DNA of 64,000 nt, from positions 54,926,157 to 54,990,156 of the forward strand of contig CM056381.1 in assembly GCA_029718625.1 (NCBI GenBank). Direction: 5' to 3'. The DNA comes from Synaphobranchus kaupii. Its lineage: Eukaryota; Chordata; Actinopteri; Anguilliformes; Synaphobranchidae. The notes under the pieces are model-generated. The model was given only the letters and a program-made list of their open reading frames with translations, made no database searches and had not been told where the DNA came from. Positions 22,293 to 32,267 of this stretch are shown piece by piece (position 1 is the stretch's first letter; the number at the start of each line of letters is the position of its first letter). The position numbers and the translations under genes are program-made.

Positions 22293-22520
22293 GTAGGCTA
22301 TGCGTGAGTAACTTGGCTTTTTTTTTTTTATGTCATAGACGTTTTTGATCTGATTGCGCGTTATGCCCAAGACACACCTATAATTAATGAAGAGACTAAG
22401 TTCAGCCCATTTCCGCGTTGCGCTGTGCTTAGCACTCAAAAAAATACACCGTCTAAATGGCAAAAGTGGACTTGGACATGCCCTAAATGCACTTGACGCC
22501 ATGCGTTTAGACCAAGTGTA
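22293..22520 (-). mobile_element. Fragments of element P and Harbinger-like family H
   Basis: 22293-22345 matches the end of element P (GCGTGAGTAACTTGGC). 22352-22515 is the reverse complement of the start of family H (compare 1800-1960: AAGTCCACTTTTGC, GAGTCTCTTCATTAAT). Both are short relics. Confidence 0.55.
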
Positions 22521-22719
22521 AGCTCTTCAATAAAAAATAATTATGAAAATAAATAAAAGCAAGTACTCCACGATGTGTGTTGGCTACCCTTGAGCCTGAC
22601 ACAAGCGATGACATGACAAGTTTATTTTTTTTATTACTTTTTAACAAGCACTGTTGGCTTTAAGTTGGTAACTGGTAACGTGGCTTAAGAAATGGTGTAT
22701 TGACGTTGTCTATGTAACA

Positions 22720-23290
22720 TTGTGATTAGGTGTTATTTTTCACGTAGCCGCAACCATGTTATTATAACGTTTAGGAAACTTTCATTTCCAACCATAATGG
22801 AACACAAAATCTATGTCAGAATTTGTCCGTCAAATTGCAATATTATTATGACGTTTGATTTTGTATGGTGCCACAACATTGTAATCTTAACGTTGAATAA
22901 ACTTTCATTTTCAACCATCATGGGACATAAATCCAACATTGTAGTGTGACTGTCAAATTACAACATTGAATAAACTTTCATTTTCAACCTTCACATACCT
23001 CAAATGCAACATCACAGATTGACCATCAAATTGCAACATCATTACAACATACTATTTTTTAATTACATACTAGTATTAAATTAGTTGTAAATTTAATGTT
23101 TAAAAAACTTAAAATTTCAACCACCTTACAACGTAAAGTTGACATTATATACTGCCCATCAATTTGAGATGTCATTCCAATGTTTCATGTCTAACTGAGG
23201 TGCAGCATTGCCATTCTAACGTTTAAAAACCTTTCACTTTCAACCGTCAGATTCCCTCAAACTAACGTCAGGTTAGTAAGGTTTTTAACA
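22720..23290. repeat. Degenerate ~80-90-bp tandem repeat
   Basis: The motif series 'AACGTT(T/G)...AACTTTCATTT(T/C)CAACC...CAACATTG...GACCATCAAATTGCAACAT' recurs about six times with drift (22755-22800, 22890-22920, 22955-22990, 23100-23115, 23220-23250). Units differ by indels. Likely an old minisatellite or the interior of a transposon. Confidence 0.6.
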
Positions 23291-24049
23291 TTGTTTCAAC
23301 CATAACCCAATATAAAATGCCTAAGGGGTACGTAGGTGCAGCCTTCAATGCACACTTTATTTTGAGCATCCTATTATTTGATTAATGCTTAGGTTTCAAA
23401 CGTCAATTTGATTTTATCACTGTTATCAAACCAAGAAAATCATAATAAGCGTAACAGGAAAGTCCATCAACATCAAAGTAGTCATGGCTCTACTTTGTAA
23501 GAAAACTCCAGTAAGAAAGCATCCATGTTTGCAATATAATGCTGAACTTACCAAAATGTTTGTAATCTGTTACATTTTATAGGCTGCTGGAGTAATGTAC
23601 TGTACTGGTAATATGAATGAGATTATTAAAAAGGCAGATATTATTGGTCATGGGACCTTAACTATGTCTTGATATGAATGGGTTATAAAATATAAGCAAT
23701 ATTGAAAGAAAATCTGCTGTACAATTACTCAACAAAGATAACTAGGTTGAATGGTATGCAATCATCATTTGATGCTATGTCTAGGCTTTACAGCAACTGT
23801 AACGATAATAATTTAGCCTAAATGTAAAACATTACAAATTGAGATGGGAAGTTCCGTGAATTGTTATTAATGTTATTTTCCATTAAAATGTGAAGAGGAG
23901 GATTCAGTTATGATACAAGAAAACATTTTATTATCGAACATGTCATACAACACTCACATCACAAAATATTAATGTAACAACAAACAAAAGCTATTGGTAG
24001 CTGAAGGTTTGTATGTCAAATAATACCATTCGTTTGGTATAAATGTTGT
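23291..24049. other. Non-coding DNA, nothing recognised
   Basis: AT-rich, no conserved frame or repeat structure seen. Confidence 0.5.
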
Positions 24050-24600
24050 TAGGTGTCAGTGGGGGAAGGACCCAAACGCAGGCAGGAGTATGAAAAACTG
24101 AAGTTTAATAAAGGGCAAGGCAGCAATCCGTGGTGAAACAGGCTGGGTCAAAAACCGGGGAGACAGGGCAATGGTACAAAGCACAGTCCAAAGAGTGGTC
24201 AAGGAACAGGCAGGGGTCAAAAGTGGGAAGGCACAGCAAAGGTACAAAAACGGAATCCAAAAACAGGGTCGCGAGAACACAGGCAGGGGTCGAAACCAGG
24301 GAGGCTTAGGAGGAACACGAAGAAAACAAAACAGATAGAATTCAAAACAAAACAACAACAGGCAAAAAACTAAGGAAACAAAAACTAGGAAACAGATACT
24401 ACGGAATAACAATAAACTCGGGCAGATTCTCAGAAAACCAAGGCAAACACAGAAGCAAAAATATTGGGTAAGGAACTCGCGAAGACAGACTGAAATAACA
24501 GGGTTTAAATACACAAGGAGAAGATTACACAAAAGGAATCAGGTGTGAAGGGGAGGGGAAATGGGAGAGTACACAGGTGAGAACAATGAGGGTTAACAAG
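24050..24600 (-). mobile_element. LTR-like fragment related to 22098-22290
   Basis: First ~165 bp match the fragment at 22.1 kb. The rest is purine-rich on the plus strand with repeated CAGGGGTC/AAACCAGGG words. Several long frames are low complexity and look like shadows. Probably part of a Gypsy-type LTR or untranslated interior; ends not definable. Confidence 0.4.
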
Positions 24601-24654
24601 GACCAAGGACCGTTCCCATCCTGTCCGTTTTCCGTGTTTTTGCCCTTTCCCTCC

Positions 24655-25190
24655 GTGTCATGTTTGACTCCCATTGTCCATGTTTTTCCCCTTGCTGCAG
24701 ACTGGGCGTGTTCCCTCCGTTTGTTTCACTCCTTTTCCCCACTCCTGTCTCAGCCTTCTCTCCTTCCTATCTCCTTCCTCCATTTCGGCATGCATTCCTC
24801 ACACTCCGCTCTGTTCAATCACCCACGCTTACATTTGCAAGCTTTCTTAATTGTTTCCAATCTCACTCCCTATTTAACCCTCCTGCTGGCTGCTATCCAG
24901 CGCCAGTTCGTTAACGTTGTTTCGTTTGTATCCTGGTCTAGTATTCCCTTATCTGTTTATCTTGCTACAGTTTGGTTCTGTATCGGTGCTTAAATGCACA
25001 CTGCCTACTGTTGTTTGCTAGTCTGTCCTGTTTATATGTGGTCCTACCTGCCGCGCCTTGCCTGTCTCGTTAACCACTACTCTATTATTTCTGCCAGTCT
25101 GCAGTTGTGCGCTACTCCCTGATTGTGTTGCGGTACCCCCGCTTCCACCTGACGTTGCGCCCACAGCGGGGCGTTCTTCTCCAGCTTGTC
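24655..25190 (+). mobile_element. Pyrimidine-rich LTR-like segment with promoter-like core
   Basis: Begins near TGTCATGTTTGACTCCC and includes CTATTTAACCCTCC (a TATA-like core near 24870) followed by CGCCAGTTCG and a GCGGTACCCCCGCTTCC hairpin. This layout resembles fish Gypsy solo LTRs, but I found no target duplication. Confidence 0.35.
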
Positions 25191-25364
25191 ATTTGCAGAG
25201 CTGTACGAAATAGTCATTGCAAACTCAGTTCCCAGAATTGAAAAAGCGCTAATAATTATTTCTTACATGGAAAGAGGACTACATCACAACAACAACAACA
25301 ACGACGATGATGACGATATGGTATTGGGGGTAACACATATTTTGTGCATCTAAGCTGTTCTTCT

Positions 25365-25912
25365 CTCTCTTAATGCTCCTCTTTTGATAAGGAAAAAGGT
25401 GGTGCATTGTAGTGTTCTTTTTAAACCATTAAGCAGTTATCCTGATACTTGTATGAGATTGTGTAATAATGTTATTTAACATATGTCCTGGTTCCTACAT
25501 TGATCTGTATCTTGAGTACTGACGTTTATGAGCCGGTCAAATAATAACATTAAAGCGTGGGCACTTTTGAGAAAGATTCACAATGTTAGGTAAATCACAT
25601 TGATCCTCTGTCTCATTTTTTACTTTTACACAATGATCCAAATACAACTCAAAGGACATGTTGCTACCAAGTATTTTTAATGATGGCAGTATGATGTCCG
25701 GTTTCTACGTTGTCTTGCATTAATTTCTCAATCGTCCTGATAACGTTACCAAGTGGCAATGCAACATCTTTTTGTTCACGTTCATACATTGTCAAGATTC
25801 AGACGTTGTGGAAACCAGTTATTTTTGGTCATGACTGATAAACAATCAAACAACCAGAAAACAACGTTAAATAGACGGTCGCATGGGCAAAAATGCCCAT
25901 GCGAGGGGTGGT
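25365..25912. repeat. Palindromic element Q, single-core relative (partial)
   Basis: Follows 5695-6180 closely (CTTAATGCTCCTCTTTTGAT, AGCCGGTCAAATAATAACAT, AAATACAACTCAAAGGACAT, AATTTCTCAATCGTCCTGAT). It ends at GCAAAAATGCCCATGC, where it meets a LINE fragment. The right half is missing. Confidence 0.7.
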
Positions 25913-25919
25913 CACCTTT

Positions 25920-26176
25920 TATGCTCAATGAAACCTTTAGTAAATCGACCACTTAAGAGTACTGTGTGCAGTTATGGGCACTGTATTACAAGAGAGATAG
26001 AGGCTCTGGAAAAAGTTCAAAGAAGAGCAACTAAATTCCTGGTTCCTGGTATGAAAGATAAAAGTAATGAGGAAAGCCTTGGAATACTTAACCTCTTTAA
26101 GCTTAGTAAAAGGAGACTTAGGGGCAATTTGATTGAGGCTTTTAAATTCATAAGAAAAACTACAAGAGATTATTGA
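25920..26176 (+). pseudogene. LINE reverse-transcriptase C-terminal fragment (CR1-like clade)
   Basis: The frame ending at 26176 contains EALEKVQRRATKFL, then GILNLFKLSKRRLRGNLIEA and FKFI. This is the C-terminal segment found after the RT domain of many CR1/Jockey-like non-LTR retrotransposons. Only ~70 codons remain and no catalytic motif is present. A 5'-truncated relic. Confidence 0.65.
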
Positions 26177-26227
26177 GGTTTAGTTCTGTTCGTAGAACGA
26201 GGGGGCATAGATGGACATTTGTAGGTA

Positions 26228-27055
26228 GGCTATCCATCCATTTTCAAGCCGCTTGGTCCAAATCAGGGTCGCGGTGGCAAGAGGGCAAGCAGAGTGGCCC
26301 GCACATCCCTCACCCCAGCAACTTCCTCCAACTCCTACCGGGGGATCCCTAGGTGATCCCAGGCCAGCTGGGAGATATAATCCCTCCAGCAAATCCTGGG
26401 TCTGCCCAGGGAAGTGCCCGGTACACCTCCATAGGGAGACACCCAGGGGACATTCTTACTAGATGTCTGAACCACCTCAACTGGCTCATCTCAATGTGGA
26501 GGAGCAGCGGTTCTACTCTGAGGTCCTCCCAGATGGCTGAGCTCCTCACTATACCCTGGAGAGTAAGCCCTGCCACCCTACGAAGAAACCCCATGTCGGC
26601 CGACAACATCCAGAGCCTTCAACATTTCCGGACAGATCTCATCCACCCCTGGTGCTCTGCCACTGTGGAGCTGTCCAACTACCTCAGTGACCTGCCACAG
26701 AGATGGGTTCTTAGCCTGCCGGTACCTGTCTGCTGAATCACACTAACCAGGCCCGAAAGGCCTCCTTCTTCAGCTTGACGGCCTCCCTCACTGCCGTTGT
26801 CCACCAACGGGTTCTTCGCCAACCTCCGCCGAGACACAGGTGAAGCTCTTTCGGAGGTGGGAGTTGAAATCATTCTAGACCGGTTCCTCTGCCAGGTGTA
26901 TGGGCCTACCAGGTCTGTTCGCCATCTCATCCAACTCACCACCAGATGGTGATCAGTTGACAGCTCAGCTCCTCTCTTCTCCCTAGTGTCCAGAACATAT
27001 GGCCACAGGTCTGATGACACAACAACAAAGTGGATCATAGACCTACTACTAAATA
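26228..27055 (-). pseudogene. Rex3/RTE-like LINE with large internal RT deletion
   Basis: On the minus strand the 3' end shows the GGATGGATAG tail (plus TATCCATCC at 26230). The C-terminal frame (26349-26595) reads GFLRRVAGL, VEPLLLHIEMSQLRWF and RHLVRMSPGCLP, typical of Rex3/RTE RT C-termini. Directly upstream at ~26600-26660 is GVDEICPEMLKALDVVG, which belongs near the N-terminus of the RT domain. The two are joined with the whole catalytic palm missing. Further 5' sequence (to ~27055) keeps decayed segments such as NPLVDNGSEGGRQAEEGGLS. Not functional. Confidence 0.75.
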
Positions 27056-27109
27056 TGAAGTAAATATACAATCCTCCCATTGGTTTTATGCAGAGAGATG
27101 TCCCATTCA

Positions 27110-27543
27110 AGATTCAGTGGTCATTTAATGTGTTGGACAATCCGTTTGAGAAATACAGACCCCTTTATAACGCTACTACACCTTCTGAAACCCCCAAGCG
27201 TAAAACCCTGCATGCTGTTCAAACCTGTCTCATGTATTCCAGTTCATTCTCGTTTCATTGACAACCCATTTAAAATATCCAATAAAGGATATTATAACCT
27301 TCATAATGGTGTTAGCAATGTCTTATTGGATGCTTTGAACAATATATTACAGCCGGGCATAACAGCATTTCTAGCTGACTGTGTGTACTTCTCATGTTTA
27401 TTACTAGGGATAGCTCCTATGCTGTGAGAAAGCTGTGCTTTGTCGGATTGCTTTGTAGTCGCGTCAATGACCTTCAATATGCACTTATTGTACGTCGCTT
27501 TGGATAAAAGCATCTGCCAAATGATTGTAATGTAATGTAATGT
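27110..27543 (+). mobile_element. L2-clade LINE/SINE 3' end
   Basis: Ends with GTCGCTTTGGATAAAAGCAT, CTGCCAAATG and (TGTAA)n at 27530-27541. This is the tail motif of fish L2-type LINEs and their SINE partners, also seen reversed at 35711 and 39953. The upstream ~370 bp carry no recognisable protein. Confidence 0.6.
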
Positions 27544-28070
27544 AGAAAAGTCCTCACCTTGCTTACATGGAATTTGGGAGTGGGTCAGAAGAACATATGA
27601 TAGTTACCAAGATACCATAGATGCCATTCTATTGATTCTATTGGGGAATATGCCTACGAACTTGAGGGAGATTTTCCTCCTCGATATGGAAGTATTACTG
27701 CTTGTTATATTTCAAATATGTGCATTTTTTTCCACGCCACCACAGTGTTGTGCCATATGTTTGATATTGTTATTTTTTCATTTTGAGGGCATTTCACATA
27801 CTGTAGTGTAAGCATGTATTAGTGGCTCAGTCATGTTTTATGTTTGATTTGCACTGAAGCTAGAACATTTGCCACCATTTTCCTGATAGTGATAGTGCAA
27901 TATATGATTCATCAGTTGGCTTGACAAAACCTAACAACCACAATTGGGCTAAACAGGTATCAAAAAGGTGGTTATCAACTTGTTAAGTGAACATGCATCC
28001 ATCCATTATCTAACTGGTCATGGAGGGGGGGCATGTAGTTTGTAGTTTGCCTGCTAAATCAATCTTCTAC
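27544..28070. other. Non-coding DNA, nothing recognised
   Basis: No conserved frame or repeat; AT-rich. Confidence 0.5.
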
Positions 28071-28145
28071 AAACCCCAATTCCAAAAACGTTGGGACAGT
28101 AGGTAAAATGTGCAAAAAAGCAGAAAGCAGTGATTTGTAAATCCT

Positions 28146-28220
<75 letters not shown>

Positions 28221-28440
28221 TTAATTGAAAACAGCACAAAGAAAAGATATTTAATGTTTTACTTTATCAACTTTATTGATTTTTGTAAATATACGCCAAT
28301 TCTGAATTTGATGCCTGCAACACATTACAAAAAAGTTGGAACGGGCAAAAAGAGACTGGGAAGTTCAAAAAACACCTGTTTGGAACATTCCACAGGTAAA
28401 CAGGTGATGCTATCACGACTGGGTATAAAAGTATATCAAA
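28071..28440 (+). mobile_element. Tc1-like element 5' region with (TA)n expansion
   Basis: Starts ACAAACCCCAATTCC and shares GCAGAAAGCAGTGATTTGTA, TTTTGTAAATATACGCCAAT and TTCCACAGGTAAACAGGTGA with 63391-63700, the 5' region of a Tc1-like element. A TA run (28149-28210) interrupts it. The element stops before any transposase codon and is followed by LINE sequence. Confidence 0.65.
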
Positions 28441-28497
28441 AGACTCTTGATATCTTATTTTCAGGTACTCTTACAAGTGATAATATAACCTCTGCAT

Positions 28498-29470
28498 TTG
28501 AATGGATCTCTATGTGAATTGCGGGGTGGCAGGACGGAGTACATCTCCCTTGGTGGGGCTAGGTCTCGCACCCACCCAGTCACCTGTGGTGTCCCACAAG
28601 GGTCTGTCCTTGGGCCTATCCTGTTTATTCTTTACATGCTCCCCCTTGGCCAAATCATCCGCAAAAATGGTGTCTCCTTTCACTGCTACGCAGAAGACAC
28701 CCAGCTCTACATCAAAACTGCTCCTTTTCCCTCTGTTGCCTGCACCCGTCTCACCAACTGCCTTGAGGAGATAAGGGCCTGGATGAAGCAAAACATCCTG
28801 CAACTGAACAGCCCAAAAACCAAGGCCCTCCTTGTTGGCACCCCCCCACCAGATCCTGCACTCCCCCATAACCCACCTCACCATTGCCGGACAAACTATT
28901 CCTCTCTCCTCCTCAGTCTCAAACCTTGGCATAAAACTGGACCCCTCCCTCACATATGACAACCACATCAAGTACCTGTGCAAGACTTCCTTCTATTACC
29001 TCAAGAACATTGCTAAACTCCACCCCATTCTGTCACTACCTGATGCAGAAAAGCTCATCCACGCCTTTGTCTCCTCAAGACTGGATTACTGCAACGCACT
29101 TCTCATCTGGATCCCCGACTGTAGCATTAAAAAGCTACAGTATATTCAAAACAGTGCCGCCAGGATCCTGATGAGAGTGCGGAAGCGCCACCACATCACC
29201 CACATTCTCGTATCCCTCCACTGGCTCCCTGTCTCCTACAGGATCTAATTCAAGACCCTGTTCCTGACTTTTAAATGTAATTATGGAAATGCCCCCACCT
29301 ACCTCAAAGAACTTCTCACACCCCAAAACCCCTCCCGCCCCCTCAGGTTAAGCAACAGCCTGCTCCTTCACACCCCCAGGACAAAACTGGTCACAATGGT
29401 GGACTGTGCTTTCTGTTCCACCGCTCCTCGTCTGTGGAAGAGTCCAGTATCTGGACTCTTTTAAATCTGG
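28498..29470 (+). pseudogene. L2-type LINE reverse transcriptase, 5'-truncated, frameshifted
   Basis: Frame 28498-28959 contains [16 protein letters not shown] (RT block 4) and [11 protein letters not shown], the catalytic box with YADD changed to YAED. At the C-run near 28842 the frame shifts. The correct continuation (28832-29248) reads ITIAGQ-like, [15 protein letters not shown], then SSRLDYCNALLIW and SLHWLPVSYRI, the conserved L2/CR1 C-terminus. A stop at 29246-29248 follows, and further decayed homology (APTYLKELL, RPLRLSNS) reaches ~29470. The changed catalytic box, the frameshift and the stop mean it is dead. Confidence 0.8.
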
Positions 29471-29544
29471 CCTAAAGACCTCTCAGTAGTTCCTATGATA
29501 CTGCGCCTTTCTTCTCGTTTTTATATTTTTTATATTTTTATATA

Positions 29545-29727
29545 CAGTTGAAGTCGGAAGTTTACATACACTTAGGTTGAAGTCATTAAAACTCATTTTT
29601 AACCACTCCACAGATTTCATGTTAGCAAACTATAGTGTTGGCAAGTCAGTTAGGACATCTACTTTGTGCATGACACAAATAATTTTTCCAACAATTGTTT
29701 ACAGACAGATTATTTCACTTTTAATTT
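29545..29727 (+). mobile_element. Sleeping Beauty-type Tc1 left inverted repeat (outer DR)
   Basis: Starts CAGTTGAAGTCGGAAGTTTA after TA, continues CATACACTTAGGTTGAAGTC, GGCAAGTCAGTTAGGACATC and ends CAATTGTTTACAGACAGATT plus ATTTCACTT. From memory this matches the left IR/DR of salmonid-type Tc1 elements from which the Sleeping Beauty ends were taken. The inner direct repeat and everything beyond are missing. Confidence 0.85.
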
Positions 29728-29814
29728 GGCTTTGCATGCCATGACTTCCTGATGTCTGTGACCCAACAACATCAAAAGATTCTTGATATCTTATTTTCTG
29801 GTACTCTTACACAC

Positions 29815-30065
29815 ATGGATCTGGCTCAAATTGTGAATGAGTGGTTCAGGGAGCATGAGGAATCATTTTCACACATGAATTGGCCACTAGAGTCCTGACC
29901 TTAACCCCATTGAAAGTTGTTGGGATGTGCTGGAGAAGACTTTATGGAGTGGTTCGATTCTCCCGTCGTCAATACAAGATCTCAGCCAAAAATTAATGCA
30001 ACTCTAGATGGAAATAAACATTGCATAAGGTTGTCGAAACAATGCCACGACGAATGCATGCCGTA
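29815..30065 (+). pseudogene. Tc1/mariner transposase C-terminal relic
   Basis: Decayed frames include DLAQIVNEWF and, after a one-base frameshift near 29890, DLNPIESCWDVLEKTLW, which is the region around the catalytic third acidic residue of Tc1-family transposases (LNPIE). Stops and shifts follow. The segment is flanked by one member of an inverted repeat (29728-29812 / 31910-31992). Not functional. Confidence 0.65.
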
Positions 30066-30189
30066 ATCAAAGTTAAAGGCGGTCCGACGAAATATGGATG
30101 GATCACTTTAAGGATTGTTTCTCCTGACTCATTTTCCTATTGAACTCTATGGAAAAATTAGTCAGGAGAAACAACAATAAAGTTGATGA

Positions 30190-31597
30190 GGTAAAACATT
30201 AAATAAGCTCTCTTTCCTGCAGCAGTGTGGGGGTTCCTGAAGATGGCTATATTAAAATAGTTACTCGGATTAAAAGTGAGTCGGCTTTGTGATATGGAAA
30301 ACCCAGGGTTAAAGCTTAAATTAGCTCGCTAAGCCCATAATCTTGCTTAATTTTATACCCCCCAAATGTTCTATTGTTACATGCACATACAGTCTGCAGG
30401 TTTCTGAGAATACAGGAGACATCTAGTTTTGGAGACCTAATGGCAACAGGTTTATTCAGGCTATGTTGATGTTATTGGGAGATGACAAAGGATGAATCTT
30501 GATACTGACTAACTCAAGACTATTTCCTCCTGTGTGTGTGTGTCTGTGTGTGGTTGTGTCACTGACGATACATTAACAGTGCATTGGCTTATCATGGCTA
30601 AAAACAATAAACTATAAACATCTGTCATGAGTCAGGATTGACCATTTCAAACTCAGTAGATTTCTTAAAAAGAGCTTAAGTGCCTAGACATTTATTCTTG
30701 GTGCACAGGCATTGATTACTACTGATTGATGCATCTGGAACTCCCCAGTGGCATTCCTGCATGATGTTTTTGCATTCATTGCTCTGTGCATATCTATGCA
30801 ATAAAACCCCATTAAACAGTATTTATTACCCTGGTGTACAAAGCTCCTTTCCCTGCTCATGCGAACATGCCTAGGCCCAGATCTTGTGTTTAAGCACCAG
30901 GTGACCGCGATGTGAAGTGGAAACTGACTGGACCTGAGTCTGTTATCAGTTTTCAGTATAAATCTTAGGTGCACACATTAGTGCCACAGAGTAACAGAAG
31001 TAAGTGATAACCTCATCTGTGACTGCGGATTAGCCATTGGTTTATCTCTGAACTGAAGAAGCAAGATCCTTATGCCAGTGGAGAGAGCAAGCAGGAACGA
31101 GAGAAGACAACTCTTACAGAGTGATTTCATTTTTAGGCCGATTCCCAAAGCATCACATAGAATATTGAATCTCTATGATGTTTCATTGTTGAATCTTTCT
31201 ACACATTGAAACCAAAATTAATGGAAGTATATTGGGTAAGAGCAGAAAAAATGTAATGGTTACTTCAGCCTGTTCTGTAAACTCTAGGACAAATTGTAAC
31301 AGTGGTGAGACTAAATGCCCGTCTTGGATCCATGCAGCAGTACATTTTGGTTTCAAACCCTACTGTGAGTAAACTGAGGATTTATGTGCATTTTTTTGGA
31401 TCCTGCAGGAGCACATCCAAAGATTCAGTCTATAAAACACCCTGACAACAATGTGAAAACAGAAACAAAAAAACTTGGATCGTTGAATATAATTGCTTCT
31501 TTCCTGTTGCAGAGGGAGAGAGGCAAAGGACTATTTTGACAATCATACTCTCTTTCTCAGGCAGGTTTTTATATGCAGTCACACATACACACACACA
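30190..31597. other. Non-repetitive non-coding DNA
   Basis: No conserved frame. A GT run lies at 30533-30552. Nothing else recognised. Confidence 0.5.
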
Positions 31598-31599
31598 TA

Positions 31600-32265
31600 C
31601 AGTGAGCACCATAATTCATTGGACAGTGACACAGATTTTGTTATTTTGGTTCTTTGAGTTTTAAAGGATACAATGACAATGAGGTTGAAGTGCAGACTGT
31701 AACCCTTCAAGTGATCCATTCATATCTACTGCATATCTGGCAGCAGAGTGATTGTTAAAGCTTGTTTGATACGTGAGACCCTTGATGACTTAGAGCCATT
31801 TAGCCAACCATGTGTTCCATACTGTTACAGTGTAATTTACAGCTAAAGCTAGTCCCACCCCCCAATTCCCATAGAGATCCATTCAAATGCAGAGAGGTTA
31901 TAGTATTGCTTGGAAGAGTACCAGAAAATAAGATATCAAGAGTCTTTTGATATTGTTGGGTCACAGACATCAGGAAGTCATGGCATGCAAAGGATATGCG
32001 ACCAAATATAAAAAATGATTACTTCATTCTACATTATGTTAAACTGTCCAATATTTTTGATGCCCCAAAATGGGGGGGACTATGTACAAAGGTTCTATAA
32101 TTTCTTAATCTTTCATCCGATATGGATGAAAATACGCTCAAATTAAAGCTGAGAGTCTGCACTTCAACCTCTTTGTCATTGTATCCTTTCAAACTCAAAG
32201 TGCTAAAGTAAAGAACCACAATAACAAACAATGTGTCACTGCCCAATAAATTATGGTGCTCACTG
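31600..32265. mobile_element. Tc1/mariner-type MITE with a nested segment
   Basis: Inverted ends CAGTGAGCACCATAATTCAT and ATGGTGCTCACTG, extended through TTGGACAGTGACACA / TGTGTCACTGCCCAA and CAACCTCTTTGTCATTGTAT. They are flanked by TA (31598-31599 and 32266-32267). The interior 31715-31990 contains foreign material: a block related, in reverse, to 38525-38680, then one arm of the inverted repeat shared with 29728-29812. No coding. Confidence 0.8.
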
Positions 32266-32267
32266 TA

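Noticed and set aside
22720..23290. CRISPR-like array of spaced repeats
   Set aside because: Units drift, repeats are not identical, spacers are not unique inserts, and the genome is clearly vertebrate.
24056..24993. Frames of 138-158 codons rich in F, L, C or P, S
   Set aside because: Low-complexity translations of purine/pyrimidine-biased LTR-like DNA, with no conserved motif.
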